Shown: positions 34,101 through 41,466 of the stretch, in pieces | How positions within the stretch are numbered: position 1 is the stretch's first letter | Layout of the letters: every line of letters begins with the position of its first letter | Source: Streptomyces tibetensis | GTDB taxonomy: Bacteria; Actinomycetota; Actinomycetes; Streptomycetales; Streptomycetaceae | Assembly: GCF_007655005.1 (NCBI RefSeq) | Contig: NZ_SZVW01000026.1 | Span: 1 to 64,000, forward strand | DNA: 64,000 bases | Direction of reading: 5' to 3' | The notes under the pieces: model-generated | Database searches by the model: none | What the model was told of the DNA's origin: nothing | The model's input: the letters and a program-made list of their open reading frames with translations, nothing else | Program-made: the position numbers and the translations under genes

Positions 34101-34268
34101 CGACTTCCCTGCTCCGTTGGAGTCTTTCGGCCCTTGTCCTGCCACGGCGATGAGGGTGCCGGCTGCCAGCGGGATGGGGTGGGTGGAGAGCCTGGAGATT
34201 CGCACGCTCTGGAGGCCGACCAGGACACGGTCGCCGACAATGTCTTTCGGCGGCTCTTTTTTGTCCAT
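31173..34268 (-). CDS. SMC-like ATPase (MukB/JetC-type)
   Basis: A 1031-aa SMC-family protein. Head motifs: Walker A around GPKDSNGAGKSSLL (about 46-59) and Walker B LVLVLDELGR (about 932-941). The body between about 230 and 850 has long charged heptad-like helices (ERADAGAELDKRVKAVGVAE, DEVLRLEGRRENEIKSLRAQ), with a non-helical hinge-like segment at about 480-590 (ALWPYRAAAVVDHHHLKMAS; IVTIGGFPRPVTDRA). It is shorter than MukB and close to JetC of Wadjet. The ATG lies 22 nt after the stop of the MukE-like gene. It probably forms the DNA-loading motor of a complex with the three upstream products. The ABC signature could not be pinned by eye. Confidence 0.85.
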   Translation of the reverse strand: MDKKEPPKDIVGDRVLVGLQSVRISRLSTHPIPLAAGTLIAVAGQGPKDSNGAGKSSLLAQISLLHADEQWRFSSGAPAAVDLLFNSEDAGGEEHWGNADYGYLIGVFAPPMGALAQLQAGALTVWIRIDRNSQKGSPRLKLRWQEGLLLPAGDSEAEREQSADSVWHALPPQAGRYDVAARDLPYTLYGDHVRCVSFLSTSVRASAAPNLLAQPLNEISERRIFEAIAVLTGIEHELQQERQARRNEYDRLQKASKAESDLATWEEQTQITEEGIEARDQARKDVIDAADRWRSHTAQMLYNALQRDADIQSEIAGADAEIEQDKRTAHELARRAKELADDEAFTKRQKAAQSTFTKLDDADRDLGEQVATLQQQIEEADGWWREAKLNARDADGRDEPTAQRERADAGAELDKRVKAVGVAEKALSDAEEGLEDAESGKDLARQQIDLLATERIEAICLLDAVALTDQQRPKWEPALWPYRAAAVVDHHHLKMASDLLADLPGSILIAANLTAAARNADLPCNTNSDYDLSGFLASLDSRVTAHANPDRVYDDAGIVTIGGFPRPVTDRAARIAAARDRVRQEFDSHREAVRMQKAAEQQVAGAERRLNGVRAAAEAVELQRKISTLQAEDQAARDERAKLAPDLTAAAAERDEVLRLEGRRENEIKSLRAQKAALDETTRERQEKRGSLEKEQVQLDLAGLRARWNGTDESARDYLLALPETQQAWTPEDWWEEAKTLINTAISNCFPPAASHTRPKEVTSLLAEFSQRGPDSSTKAQAAFPALRHALHVYLRQHEDTDQYERQQIAHQRKERHESLDAARIGHGEAVQASRAHRGALTSAIKQKLEDVKAAFDRLDMAHGGYGASLQYDEPLPPAHPTENWEWKVTPTWRRARRRHHIPYNRRANTAQIDDRAIKLVCAAAAASGTGRPLVLVLDELGRNLGKQHRREAVALLGQIGRESGITVVGALQDDMESYAIDACGEYIKLRRSSDSSPYNEQPVVVGYDEHAPRVELLRAWLTGNEYRDAV

Positions 34269-34290
34269 GCACCGTTCCTTGAAGAATTCG

Positions 34291-34944
34291 TCATTTCTGG
34301 GAGTTGCCGAGGTTCCGGCGGACCGTGATCGCGGTAGCGAGAGCAGTATCCGGGCCCACGGCCAGGATCAGGTTTTCCTGGAGTCGTTGGCGCGCGGCTG
34401 GTGTGAGTCGGCGTAGTGCGGGCCCGGGAATGTAGGAGGATCCTGCTGTCTCGTGGTCTGGTACGCGCGCCGTGCGGACCAGGCCTGCTGTGCGCAGTCG
34501 TTGCAGGGCCTCAGACAGGCGCAGTTGCCCGTGGATCTGCGAGAGTTTCCGCAGCTGGGTCGGTGTCGTGGGGTGGTTCGACTGCCAGTTGTCCCCACTC
34601 AGGCGTCCTTCTGCCCGGGGGATCGCAACTGAGTGGATCAGTACCAGGATCAGCGCGGCTCTTTCCAGCGGCGGCAGTATCCCCCAGCCATTCGCGACGA
34701 GTTCTGCAGCGATATCGTCCCGGTATCCCGATGTCCAGAGGTTGGCGCCTGCGGGGACCAGCGTGCGGCCGGTCATGTGCAGCATCTGGTCAAGCTGGTG
34801 ACGCAGTGCCGCGTCTCGGAGGGCGGGAAGCGCCGCTTCGCTTGCAGGCTCGCTGCCGTACTCAAGGGCGGCCCAGGCTGAGACCAGCGCGTCGCGCTGT
34901 TTATCGCCGAGCGGCTGGAGCATGTCGTCGAAGAGGCCGCTCAT
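34291..34944 (-). CDS. Winged-helix protein, MukE/JetB-like candidate
   Basis: A 217-aa protein, helical in the first half (DMLQPLGDKQRDALVSAWAA, LPPLERAALILVLIHSVAIP), with a winged-helix-like second half (LSEALQRLRTAGLVRTARV, then ALRRLTPAARQRLQENLIL). Size and position directly upstream of the SMC gene match MukE/JetB, which bind the kleisin. The ATG overlaps the upstream stop (ATGA). No sequence motif alone proves the assignment; it rests on size, predicted fold and gene order. Confidence 0.55.
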   Translation of the reverse strand: MSGLFDDMLQPLGDKQRDALVSAWAALEYGSEPASEAALPALRDAALRHQLDQMLHMTGRTLVPAGANLWTSGYRDDIAAELVANGWGILPPLERAALILVLIHSVAIPRAEGRLSGDNWQSNHPTTPTQLRKLSQIHGQLRLSEALQRLRTAGLVRTARVPDHETAGSSYIPGPALRRLTPAARQRLQENLILAVGPDTALATAITVRRNLGNSQK

Positions 34945-35483
34945 CGGTGCGCCTGCCCGGGAGGTCGAGGGGGCGGTATTTCACGCCATAGGTCCCGCAG
35001 TAGGGAGATGTCCTGGTCGGGCCAGGTGGCTGTCCAGGGGCCAAGACGGACTGTCTGCGCCTGGCCATCGATGTACAACCACCGACTGGTGTGCAGGCGG
35101 CGGAATGCTCCCATTGCGAAGCGGTGCAGAATTTCTCTTTCGCGTCCGGGGATGAGCTGGTCCACGACGTCCAGTACCTCGTGCATCGTTGCCGACTGGC
35201 CTGGCCAGGGGCTTGCCTGAACATCGGTCCAGCAGCAACGCAGCGCTGCGGCAAGGACCCGGTTGGTCTCGTTGGGGTGTCTCACGGAGAGCAAGGGCAT
35301 CTGCAGTTCGCGGAGCACGGCTGGCGTGACGTCGTCGGGTGGGCGGGGCACCAGCCAGAAGATCTCACCATCCTGCTCCACTACGCGCAGCATGCCTGCC
35401 GGTGTTCTTGTGGCTGCCGGCATGCGCAGCGGGCCTTCGGCCCGCACCCTCGCCCACCACAGTGCCTCGTCCGGATCACTCAC
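34941..35483 (-). CDS. Small protein of SMC operon, possible second winged-helix subunit
   Basis: A 180-aa protein beginning VSDPDEALWWARVRAEGPLR. It contains MPAATRTPAGMLRVVEQDG, FWLVPRPPDDVTPAVLRELQ, IPGREREILHRFAMGAFRRL and WPDQDISLLRDLWREIPPP. GTG 35483 overlaps the stop of the JetA/MukF-like gene (GTGA); a longer reading to 35741 only adds arginine-rich noise. The next gene starts by overlapping its stop. The helix-strand pattern could be a winged helix, so the complex may carry two small subunits where Wadjet has one JetB. No family is recognised. Confidence 0.6.
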   Translation of the reverse strand: MSDPDEALWWARVRAEGPLRMPAATRTPAGMLRVVEQDGEIFWLVPRPPDDVTPAVLRELQMPLLSVRHPNETNRVLAAALRCCWTDVQASPWPGQSATMHEVLDVVDQLIPGREREILHRFAMGAFRRLHTSRWLYIDGQAQTVRLGPWTATWPDQDISLLRDLWREIPPPRPPGQAHR

Positions 35484-36691
35484 GCGGGTCTCCGTACTCG
35501 TTCGAACACGCCCCAGGTGAGCCAGGAGGGGACACTGCCTGCCCGTACCTGGACCGGGCCGGTCCAGGTCAGTCGGTAGGGGAGTCGGTCGTTGTTGCTC
35601 GCGGCGGTCAGGTCGGACAGTAGGCGGCGTGCTGTTACCCAGCCGATGTCCGACAGAAGGTGTTCGACTGCCACAGAGTCCTCGCCGCTGAGCGCTTCCT
35701 CGGCGATTGCCGCCAGCCGTTCGGCCTCGGCGTCCTTCCATTCCTGGTAGGGCTGTTCTTTGTTATCGGGAACTGGGGACCGCGGTGGTGTCGGGCGGTT
35801 GGTAGTTGTCTGTGGCGTGCGGGCCACGGCCTCCGCGAGGTCAGCGACGTCGTGCCATGGGGATGGCGCGTCGAATACCTGATCGGCCAGGACCGCCGCG
35901 AGCTCGTCCACCGATGCGCGGTTCGCGAAGCGCTTCCACATCTCGGGGGGCAGGAGATTCAAGGCCCGGGAAGTTCCCGCTGCTGCCATGAGGCGAGCCG
36001 AGGCGTTCGTCGAGGCATCTTCGTAGGCGGCGATCGCCGAGCGCAGTTCGCCGCATTTACGGCTGAGTGCGGGCCAGAACTGCAACAGGATCTCGTGCAC
36101 TGCGGACGCCTGGTCGATCAGCGACTTGGCGTTCCATAGCAGTGGCGCGCGCTCCCGCAGGTTTTCCACCGTGCCGCTGACGGTCAGCGCTACGAGTTCG
36201 GCGACGAGCAGTCGAAGTGCGGTGGTGATACCGACCACTACCTCAAGTGCTTCCTCGGTTGTGCTCTCCCCGCCTTCCAGCCTGATCTTCTCCATCGTCA
36301 GAAGCTGGTGCAGTTCCGACTGACCTCCGCGGGCCAACATCCGCTGGACGAACAGCATGGAGACGTAGCTGGTGAAGGAGGCCCGGTACTCACGTTGGTA
36401 GGGCTTGTCAAAGGCAGGCTGGATCGCGCCGAGCCCTTTCAGCACGCTCAGGCGGTCCTTGACTAGCTCGTCCGGGAAGGCGGCGCAGGCCGCCTTGATC
36501 TGCTCTGTTGTGAGGCCGTCCTCCCCCGCCCTGGCAAACGCAGCGAACAACGTGTTCGCCAGGTGGAACAGGGCAACGTCATCGATCGCCGCGTTGGACC
36601 GGCTCGCAAGGACAGCAACAATCTGCCTGAATACAGAAACGACAGTCTGCTCGGCCGCTGCCGTATCCAGTCCAAGCTGCTCGTCAATCAT
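35480..36691 (-). CDS. Kleisin-like subunit, MukF/JetA-type candidate
   Basis: A 403-aa mainly helical protein. The N-terminal part (FRQIVAVLASRSNAAIDDVA, IKAACAAFPDELVKDRLSVL, GAIQPAFDKPYQREYRASFT) looks like a winged-helix opening, and the central long helices (GTVENLRERAPLLWNAKSLI, CGELRSAIAAYEDASTNASA) resemble the MukF/JetA helical middle. The C-terminal 60 residues (VEHLLSDIGWVTARRLLSDL; YRLTWTGPVQVRAGSVPSW) are compact. It precedes the two small genes and the SMC gene in the same order as mukF-mukE-mukB or jetA-jetB-jetC. ATG 36691 lies inside the end of the preceding small gene. Kleisin assignment is by architecture and order. Confidence 0.6.
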   Translation of the reverse strand: MIDEQLGLDTAAAEQTVVSVFRQIVAVLASRSNAAIDDVALFHLANTLFAAFARAGEDGLTTEQIKAACAAFPDELVKDRLSVLKGLGAIQPAFDKPYQREYRASFTSYVSMLFVQRMLARGGQSELHQLLTMEKIRLEGGESTTEEALEVVVGITTALRLLVAELVALTVSGTVENLRERAPLLWNAKSLIDQASAVHEILLQFWPALSRKCGELRSAIAAYEDASTNASARLMAAAGTSRALNLLPPEMWKRFANRASVDELAAVLADQVFDAPSPWHDVADLAEAVARTPQTTTNRPTPPRSPVPDNKEQPYQEWKDAEAERLAAIAEEALSGEDSVAVEHLLSDIGWVTARRLLSDLTAASNNDRLPYRLTWTGPVQVRAGSVPSWLTWGVFERVRRPA

Positions 36692-36998
36692 TGAATCGTC
36701 CTGGTTGTGCCCTGACTCTAGGTGGGGGTTCCAGCTGCGGCGTTACCCAGACGAGGTGGAACTCCGCTGCGCATTTCAGGGATGAGTATTTGTACAGGGG
36801 AAGTTGGCACTGCAGGTTGATCCCGTCACCTCCCCCAGCCACTCGCAGCACGTAGGGTAGCCGATCCGATAGACGGACCATGGGCAGATTAGCGATCACG
36901 GTCAGACCGTGGGGCGTGATCGACACTGAGGTCGTGACCCCGACCGCTGATCCATCTGAGCGTGCGGCAGTCCGTCCGTATCGGCGAACTGGTTCCAC
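36684..36998 (-). CDS. Small unknown protein, first gene of SMC operon
   Basis: A 104-aa protein with a probable beta-rich core (VGVTTSVSITPHGLTVIANL, YVLRVAGGGDGINLQCQLPL, CAAEFHLVWVTPQLEPPP). The GTG start lacks a strong ribosome site, but the coding frame overlaps the start of the kleisin-like gene by 8 nt, as expected for an operon member. No match is recognised. It could be a sensor or adaptor subunit, or a leader ORF; the former is favoured because of its coherent hydrophobic pattern. Confidence 0.5.
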   Translation of the reverse strand: MEPVRRYGRTAARSDGSAVGVTTSVSITPHGLTVIANLPMVRLSDRLPYVLRVAGGGDGINLQCQLPLYKYSSLKCAAEFHLVWVTPQLEPPPRVRAQPGRFND

Positions 36999-37116
36999 TT
37001 CATCACTGCCAGACCCCGCCTCACCACAGGATGACAGGGATCCCGAGCACTGATCACGCTGGTCCGATTACCGGATCGGTGCGGGACCGCGACATTGCCT
37101 CAGACCATCTCTATCA

Positions 37117-37994
37117 CTGAGCCTTTTCAGCGGTGCCGCTCCAGGGTGAGGATGGCGGCTGCGATTGACGACATGCGGTTGGGACTGCAGCGGGCTTCGC
37201 GCAAGATCCGCCAGGACTTCAGTCGTGCGACGCCGCGCTCGACCGCCGCGCGTGCCGCCGACAGCGCGCGGTTGACGGTTTGCTGGGTTGGTGTGAGGTC
37301 GCGGCCGGGCAGGCGTCTGAGGGGTGTCGTCACCCACGGGCCGGCTCCGATGTATGCACGGTCGGCGAGGATCGGAATGCCTTGGCGTTCACAGATCCGG
37401 AGGATCCGGTGGGTGCGGGCCGCGGTCAGGTCGTGCGCGCGGCCGGGCAGTGCGGGTGAGATCCACAGCAGTCGTCCTGCTGGATCGGTCACCACCTGCA
37501 CGTTCACGCCGTGGCGTCGGTGTTTTTGGGAGAAGTCGGCCCGGCTGTCGCCGACCCGGTCGCACTCCGCGAGGGTGCCGTCCAGCAGGACGTAGTCGGG
37601 GTCGGCTTCGCGCAGGTTTCGCAGGAGCCCGGGTGCGCGGTCGGCGAGCAGGGCGATGACGGCTGCGGTGTAGGCATGGGCGGTGCCGACGGAGATGCCG
37701 AAGCCTGCCGCGAGTTGCGCGAGGGTGTCGTGGCGTCGCAGGTACACCAGGCCGACCAGCGCACGCTGGTGCGGCGGGAGTTTGCACCGTCGGCCACCCT
37801 CGCGGGTGACGATGAGCATGGTTGCCCACTCGACCAGGGCATGAGGTAGGTCGAGTGCGGCAGAATACGGAACCAACGCGGCTCCTACGCCTGTGGGTTG
37901 AGACTTCGAACACCTCCCCCAACGGCACGGGAGCCTCGTGCGTTGCGCACCCTGTCGGCGTCACCCGATCGGTGGCCGAGCTGAAAACGCTCAC
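37117..37994 (-). mobile_element. IS5-family insertion sequence, complete, with TCA target duplication
   Basis: The element spans 878 bp. The left end reads CTGAGCCTTTTCAGC (37117-37131). The right end, read as reverse complement, is GTGAGCGTTTTCAGC (37980-37994), so the terminal inverted repeats agree at 13 of 15 positions. The trinucleotide TCA flanks both ends (37114-37116 and 37995-37997), a TNA-type 3-bp target duplication as known for the IS1031 group of IS5. A single transposase gene fills the element. It inserted 118 bp upstream of the SMC operon start and may have altered its promoter region. Confidence 0.8.
37127..37876 (-). CDS. IS5-family DDE transposase
   Basis: A 249-aa transposase. 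An N-terminal HTH domain (LVGLVYLRRHDTLAQLAAGF, ISVGTAHAYTAAVIALL) is followed by a DDE core: first D in YVLLDGTLAECDRV, second D in ALPGRAHDLTAARTHRI, and E in AARAAVERGVARLKSWRIL. All three are present and the frame is intact, so it is probably functional. The start is a TTG at 37876, 118 nt inside the right end of the element. The length and HTH-plus-DDE layout fit the single-ORF IS5/IS1031-type transposases. Confidence 0.85.
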   Translation of the reverse strand: MVPYSAALDLPHALVEWATMLIVTREGGRRCKLPPHQRALVGLVYLRRHDTLAQLAAGFGISVGTAHAYTAAVIALLADRAPGLLRNLREADPDYVLLDGTLAECDRVGDSRADFSQKHRRHGVNVQVVTDPAGRLLWISPALPGRAHDLTAARTHRILRICERQGIPILADRAYIGAGPWVTTPLRRLPGRDLTPTQQTVNRALSAARAAVERGVARLKSWRILREARCSPNRMSSIAAAILTLERHR

Positions 37995-38191
37995 TCAGTA
38001 GGCAGGTCCGATGCACCCCATCGAGTCGATGCGTAAACGCCTCCCACTTCCTGCCCCCGTTCGAGGACCCTTGCACCCTGTGCTGCGTCAACTCATGGAA
38101 GGGGCCTTGCTTCCGTGGTGTTCGAACTTCCACGTCGAGGCGACACGGGCCTCTACGATGTCGGTTCGGCCCGACAGTCTTCTGGAGCACC

Positions 38192-40381
38192 ATGCGCCTC
38201 GCACACATCAAGATCGATAACTTCCGCGGGCTCAGCCAGGTTGACATCCGCCTCTCCCGCTTTGGTTGTCTGATCGGCGAGAACAACGCGGGGAAGTCGT
38301 CTGTGTTCCAGGCCTTGAACATCTTCTTGCGCTCAGCCGCCGTCACGGAGGCCGATTTCCTCAATCCCGCCCGCCCCGTTCGCATCCAGCTCAGCTTCTC
38401 CGAAATCCACGAGGCTGACCTTCAGCGCCTGGAAGACAGTCACCGCTCACGTATTGAGCCAGAGGTGAGCGACGGCCGCCTCACCTTGGCCCGGACGTAC
38501 GCCAGTCCGGGCAAGGGCTCCATGTGGGTGGTCAAGAAGGTGCCCAGCGATGCTCGCTTGCGGAAACCAGCTCTTGAGGAGGTACTCCGCCCCAAGATCT
38601 CCACTGAGGAGCTGGAGGCGAACGTTCGAGGTGTCTACCCAGAGATCTTCGACAAGCTGTCCGGCAAGATCACGCGTGTGGCCGTGAGACGAGAGTGGGC
38701 TGAACTCGTCGCCGCTCTTCCGGAAGGCGCCTACAGCACGGGCGACGATCCTCTGATGACCGGCCTGGATAAATCGGTGGCTCCGTTGCTGCCGGAGCCA
38801 ATCTACATCCCGGCCGTGAAAGAGCTGAACGACGATCTCAAGACCACGTCATCAGCAACGTTCGGTCGGCTCCTGTCCCTCCTATTCGAAGACATCGAGC
38901 ATCAACTCCCTGAGCTGGAAGCCTCTTTCGATCAACTGCGGAACCAACTCAATGTGGTGGAGGAGGAGGACGGCAGCGAGTCGGACCGGCGGCTGCCGGA
39001 GGTGCGCCAGATCGAGACGTTGATCCAGCAGAACCTCCAAGAGTCCTTCCCTCGTGCGAGTGTGCGTCTGGAGATTCCCCCACCCCGACTTCGCAGTTTG
39101 TTGGAGGAGGCCCAGATCGCCATCAACGACGGCGTCAGTGGCCCCTTCAAGACCAAGGGAGACGGTCTGCGCAGGTCGGTGGCGTTCGCGATCCTGCGTA
39201 CGTACGTGGACCTCAAGACTGCACGGCCTTCGCAGCCCGACAGTGCCCAGCAGCCCTGTCTGCTCTTGTTCGAAGAGCCGGAGGTCTTCCTCCATCCGCA
39301 GGCGCAGCGCAAACTCTTTGAAGCCCTGACGATCTTCTCTCACTACAACGACGTCCTGGTCAGTACTCACTCGTCTGCGTTCTGTGCCCCCGGGGCAACC
39401 GGTACCTTCGTGAAGGTCGTCAAGGACCACACTCTGGATCCGCCGGCCAGCCGGACCTGTGTGATTGACCTGTCCGACATGAACGCCCGGGACCAGTTCG
39501 AGATCATCACGTACGAGAACAACGAGGCCGCCTTCTTCGCCAACTCCGTTCTGCTCGTGGAGGGCCCGAGCGACCGAACTCTCATTCCCCATATCGCGCG
39601 CACTCTCAGCCCCCAGTGGGATTTCGAAAAGCGCGGAGCCGCGATCGCCAAGGTAGAGGGAAAAGGAAGCATCGAGCGGTACCGTAAGTTCTTCCAGCGT
39701 TTCGAGATGCGAGTCGCAGTCATCGCTGACCTGGATGCCGTGCTTGACGGCTTCGACAAGCTGGGCGCCAGTGAAAAGTGCCGTGAACTGCGTGATCGGC
39801 TCGTGTGCCGGGTCACGGAGTTGGTGGAGGAGGAAGAATCGGATGAGGTTTCCAGCAGGACCCTCAAGGGAATCCGTACCAGCGGCAGCGCACGGGAACT
39901 GTGGCGGCAGGCCAAGATCAAGCAGGAGGAGCACGCCCAGGGACTGTGCGGGTTCGACGAGTTGAACGCCGCTGTAGACGCCTTCTTCGCCCGATCCGCT
40001 TCAGGCGCGGCGCGCAGGATCCTGGAGGAAGCCAGTGACCCTGAGCTAGAGAAGATGAAGCTGGACCTGCTGCGAATGCTCCGCGAAGAGAACATCTACG
40101 TGTGGGAGCGCGGGGCCATCGAGGCCTACTATCCGGACTTGCAGACGAACGAATCGAACAACAAGAACGACCGTGCTCGCACGTTCTGCGAGCGGTATAC
40201 CACTGCCGAAGCCATCCGCGGCCTGCCTGTCTTTAAAGACTCCGCTGGTTGCGAGTTCGACCTCATCTTCGAGGCACTCTTCGGAACGGTCTCTCTGGAA
40301 TCGCCCCCGATTGAGATTCCCGAGCAGGCTGCAACAGAGGGACCGTCAGTTGAGCTCGGGGAAACATCTACAGTTGAATGA
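38192..40381 (+). CDS. OLD-family ATP-dependent nuclease (ABC ATPase plus TOPRIM)
   Basis: A 729-aa protein. N-terminal ATPase: KIDNFRGLSQVDIRLSRFG, Walker A GENNAGKSSV (29-38), and CLLLFEEPEVFLHPQAQRKL (Walker B with the usual EEPE) near 365. The TOPRIM domain starts at VLLVEGPSDRTLIP (about 453), with GKGSIERYRKFF and the acidic VAVIADLDAVLDGF (about 508). All key TOPRIM acids are visible. The ATG has GGAG 4 nt upstream. OLD proteins act alone or with a GajB helicase (Gabija) or other partners; here no helicase is adjacent on the same strand, so it looks like a stand-alone OLD nuclease. A role in phage defence is likely from the family. Confidence 0.88.
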   Translation: MRLAHIKIDNFRGLSQVDIRLSRFGCLIGENNAGKSSVFQALNIFLRSAAVTEADFLNPARPVRIQLSFSEIHEADLQRLEDSHRSRIEPEVSDGRLTLARTYASPGKGSMWVVKKVPSDARLRKPALEEVLRPKISTEELEANVRGVYPEIFDKLSGKITRVAVRREWAELVAALPEGAYSTGDDPLMTGLDKSVAPLLPEPIYIPAVKELNDDLKTTSSATFGRLLSLLFEDIEHQLPELEASFDQLRNQLNVVEEEDGSESDRRLPEVRQIETLIQQNLQESFPRASVRLEIPPPRLRSLLEEAQIAINDGVSGPFKTKGDGLRRSVAFAILRTYVDLKTARPSQPDSAQQPCLLLFEEPEVFLHPQAQRKLFEALTIFSHYNDVLVSTHSSAFCAPGATGTFVKVVKDHTLDPPASRTCVIDLSDMNARDQFEIITYENNEAAFFANSVLLVEGPSDRTLIPHIARTLSPQWDFEKRGAAIAKVEGKGSIERYRKFFQRFEMRVAVIADLDAVLDGFDKLGASEKCRELRDRLVCRVTELVEEEESDEVSSRTLKGIRTSGSARELWRQAKIKQEEHAQGLCGFDELNAAVDAFFARSASGAARRILEEASDPELEKMKLDLLRMLREENIYVWERGAIEAYYPDLQTNESNNKNDRARTFCERYTTAEAIRGLPVFKDSAGCEFDLIFEALFGTVSLESPPIEIPEQAATEGPSVELGETSTVE

Positions 40382-40583
40382 CTCAGACGCTTCTCCATTG
40401 TGTGCCCGCCCCGGAGAATCTCAGTACGCCCCGGATCTTTCCGGTTCGAAGGTGCTCGCCGCAAAGCCACCTTCCGCCTTTGGCAGTAAATTTGGTTATG
40501 TCCACGCCGGGGCTGTTGACGGCTTCCATGAGAGATTTGCGTTCAGTCTGCGGTCGCTGTCGATGGTGCAAGCTACAGCAACG

Positions 40584-40639
40584 CGACGTTAACGGGTAAG
40601 AAAGGGGCTGCCACATTCCTGTCAAACTCGTTAACGTCG
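40584..40639. terminator. 11-bp inverted repeat between convergent genes
   Basis: CGACGTTAACG (40584-40594) and its exact reverse complement CGTTAACGTCG (40629-40639) flank 34 nt. The repeat sits between the OLD nuclease (plus) and the HEPN-like gene (minus), 11 nt from the latter's stop. A shared terminator is likely; a protein-binding site is an alternative given the AT-rich GTTAAC cores. Confidence 0.4.
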
Positions 40640-40649
40640 TTACCGACGC

Positions 40650-41465
40650 CTATTGAGGGTTGCTTGCCGCCAGGTCGTTGAGCACAGCGTTGACTGTGGA
40701 CCAGCAGAGGTCGGCTGTGTCGAAGTCTGCGCTGTGTTTGGCTCGTTTCTCCGCGAGGGGGTGGACCAGGTTGCGGTAGGTGCGTAGCAGGTCTGAGGCC
40801 ATTTTTGCGTCTTGGTCGATCCACTGGTTGGTGTGGGCGTGCTGAATGAGGTCCTGCAGTCGGGTGTCGCGGGCGGGGCGGGTCAGCGGCACGGTTGCGT
40901 TTCTGACGTCGGCGGCGTGGACGAGGACGCCTTCGAGGAGGCTCCCGAGCATGATGACGGCGGAGGTGTAGGCGCCGTGTTCTTGGCAGATGCGGGCTTC
41001 GTCGAGGCGTAGCTGAACGGCGCGGGCCAGGTCGGGGTCGGAGACGATGTCGGTGATGGCCACCTTCAGCTCTACCCGCTGGGGGCGAGGGGGTTCGTCG
41101 GGGTCGTACTCGATGAGGAACGGCTGCCCTTTGTGGTAGTCGATGCGGCGGCCTTCGAGGGCGAGGACTTCCTGGAGGCGTTGGATGACGGCGTCGTAGT
41201 CGGCGGGTTGTTGTTGGTATTCCCGTCGGTCGGCCAGGCGCAGGATGACGCGCTCGGTGTCTCCTGCCTGGTCTTCCTGCCGTTCGCGCAGGATGGTGTG
41301 TACCCAGCGGTGGCGCGGGCTGCCGTCGTGGTCGGGGACGTCTTCCCAGCCGGCCCGGCGGAGGAAGGGAGCGAGTTCCCAGCCCGCTCGGCGTTTCATG
41401 CCCGGCTCGTCACCGCAGACCATGGCGGCCAGTTCTTCGAGGGTGCTGTCGTCGTAGTTGTCCAT
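40650..41465 (-). CDS. HEPN-like protein coupled to the large helicase-nuclease
   Basis: A 271-aa protein. The C-terminal 130 residues are helical: LARAVQLRLDEARICQEHGA, YTSAVIMLGSLLEGVLVHAA, IQHAHTNQWIDQDAKMASDL, and LRTYRNLVHPLAEKRA. The RNLVHP segment with preceding helices resembles HEPN/DUF4145-like abortive-infection domains, although the R-to-H spacing (3 residues) is shorter than the classical R-x4-6-H. The N-terminal half has YHKGQPFLIEYDPDEPPRP. The ATG begins 1 nt after the stop of the 1530-aa helicase, so translation is probably coupled. It may be the RNase or regulatory partner of that helicase; this is inference. Confidence 0.6.
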   Translation of the reverse strand: MDNYDDSTLEELAAMVCGDEPGMKRRAGWELAPFLRRAGWEDVPDHDGSPRHRWVHTILRERQEDQAGDTERVILRLADRREYQQQPADYDAVIQRLQEVLALEGRRIDYHKGQPFLIEYDPDEPPRPQRVELKVAITDIVSDPDLARAVQLRLDEARICQEHGAYTSAVIMLGSLLEGVLVHAADVRNATVPLTRPARDTRLQDLIQHAHTNQWIDQDAKMASDLLRTYRNLVHPLAEKRAKHSADFDTADLCWSTVNAVLNDLAASNPQ

Positions 41466-41466
41466 G

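Noticed and set aside
37885..38385. Minus-strand ORF of 166 codons spanning the right end of the IS and the start of the OLD gene
   Set aside because: It crosses the transposon end and overlaps the OLD nuclease start; codon bias is poor and it has no family likeness.
38192..40381. Gabija (GajA plus GajB) assignment for the OLD nuclease
   Set aside because: No UvrD-type GajB gene is adjacent on the same strand, so only an OLD-family call is supported.
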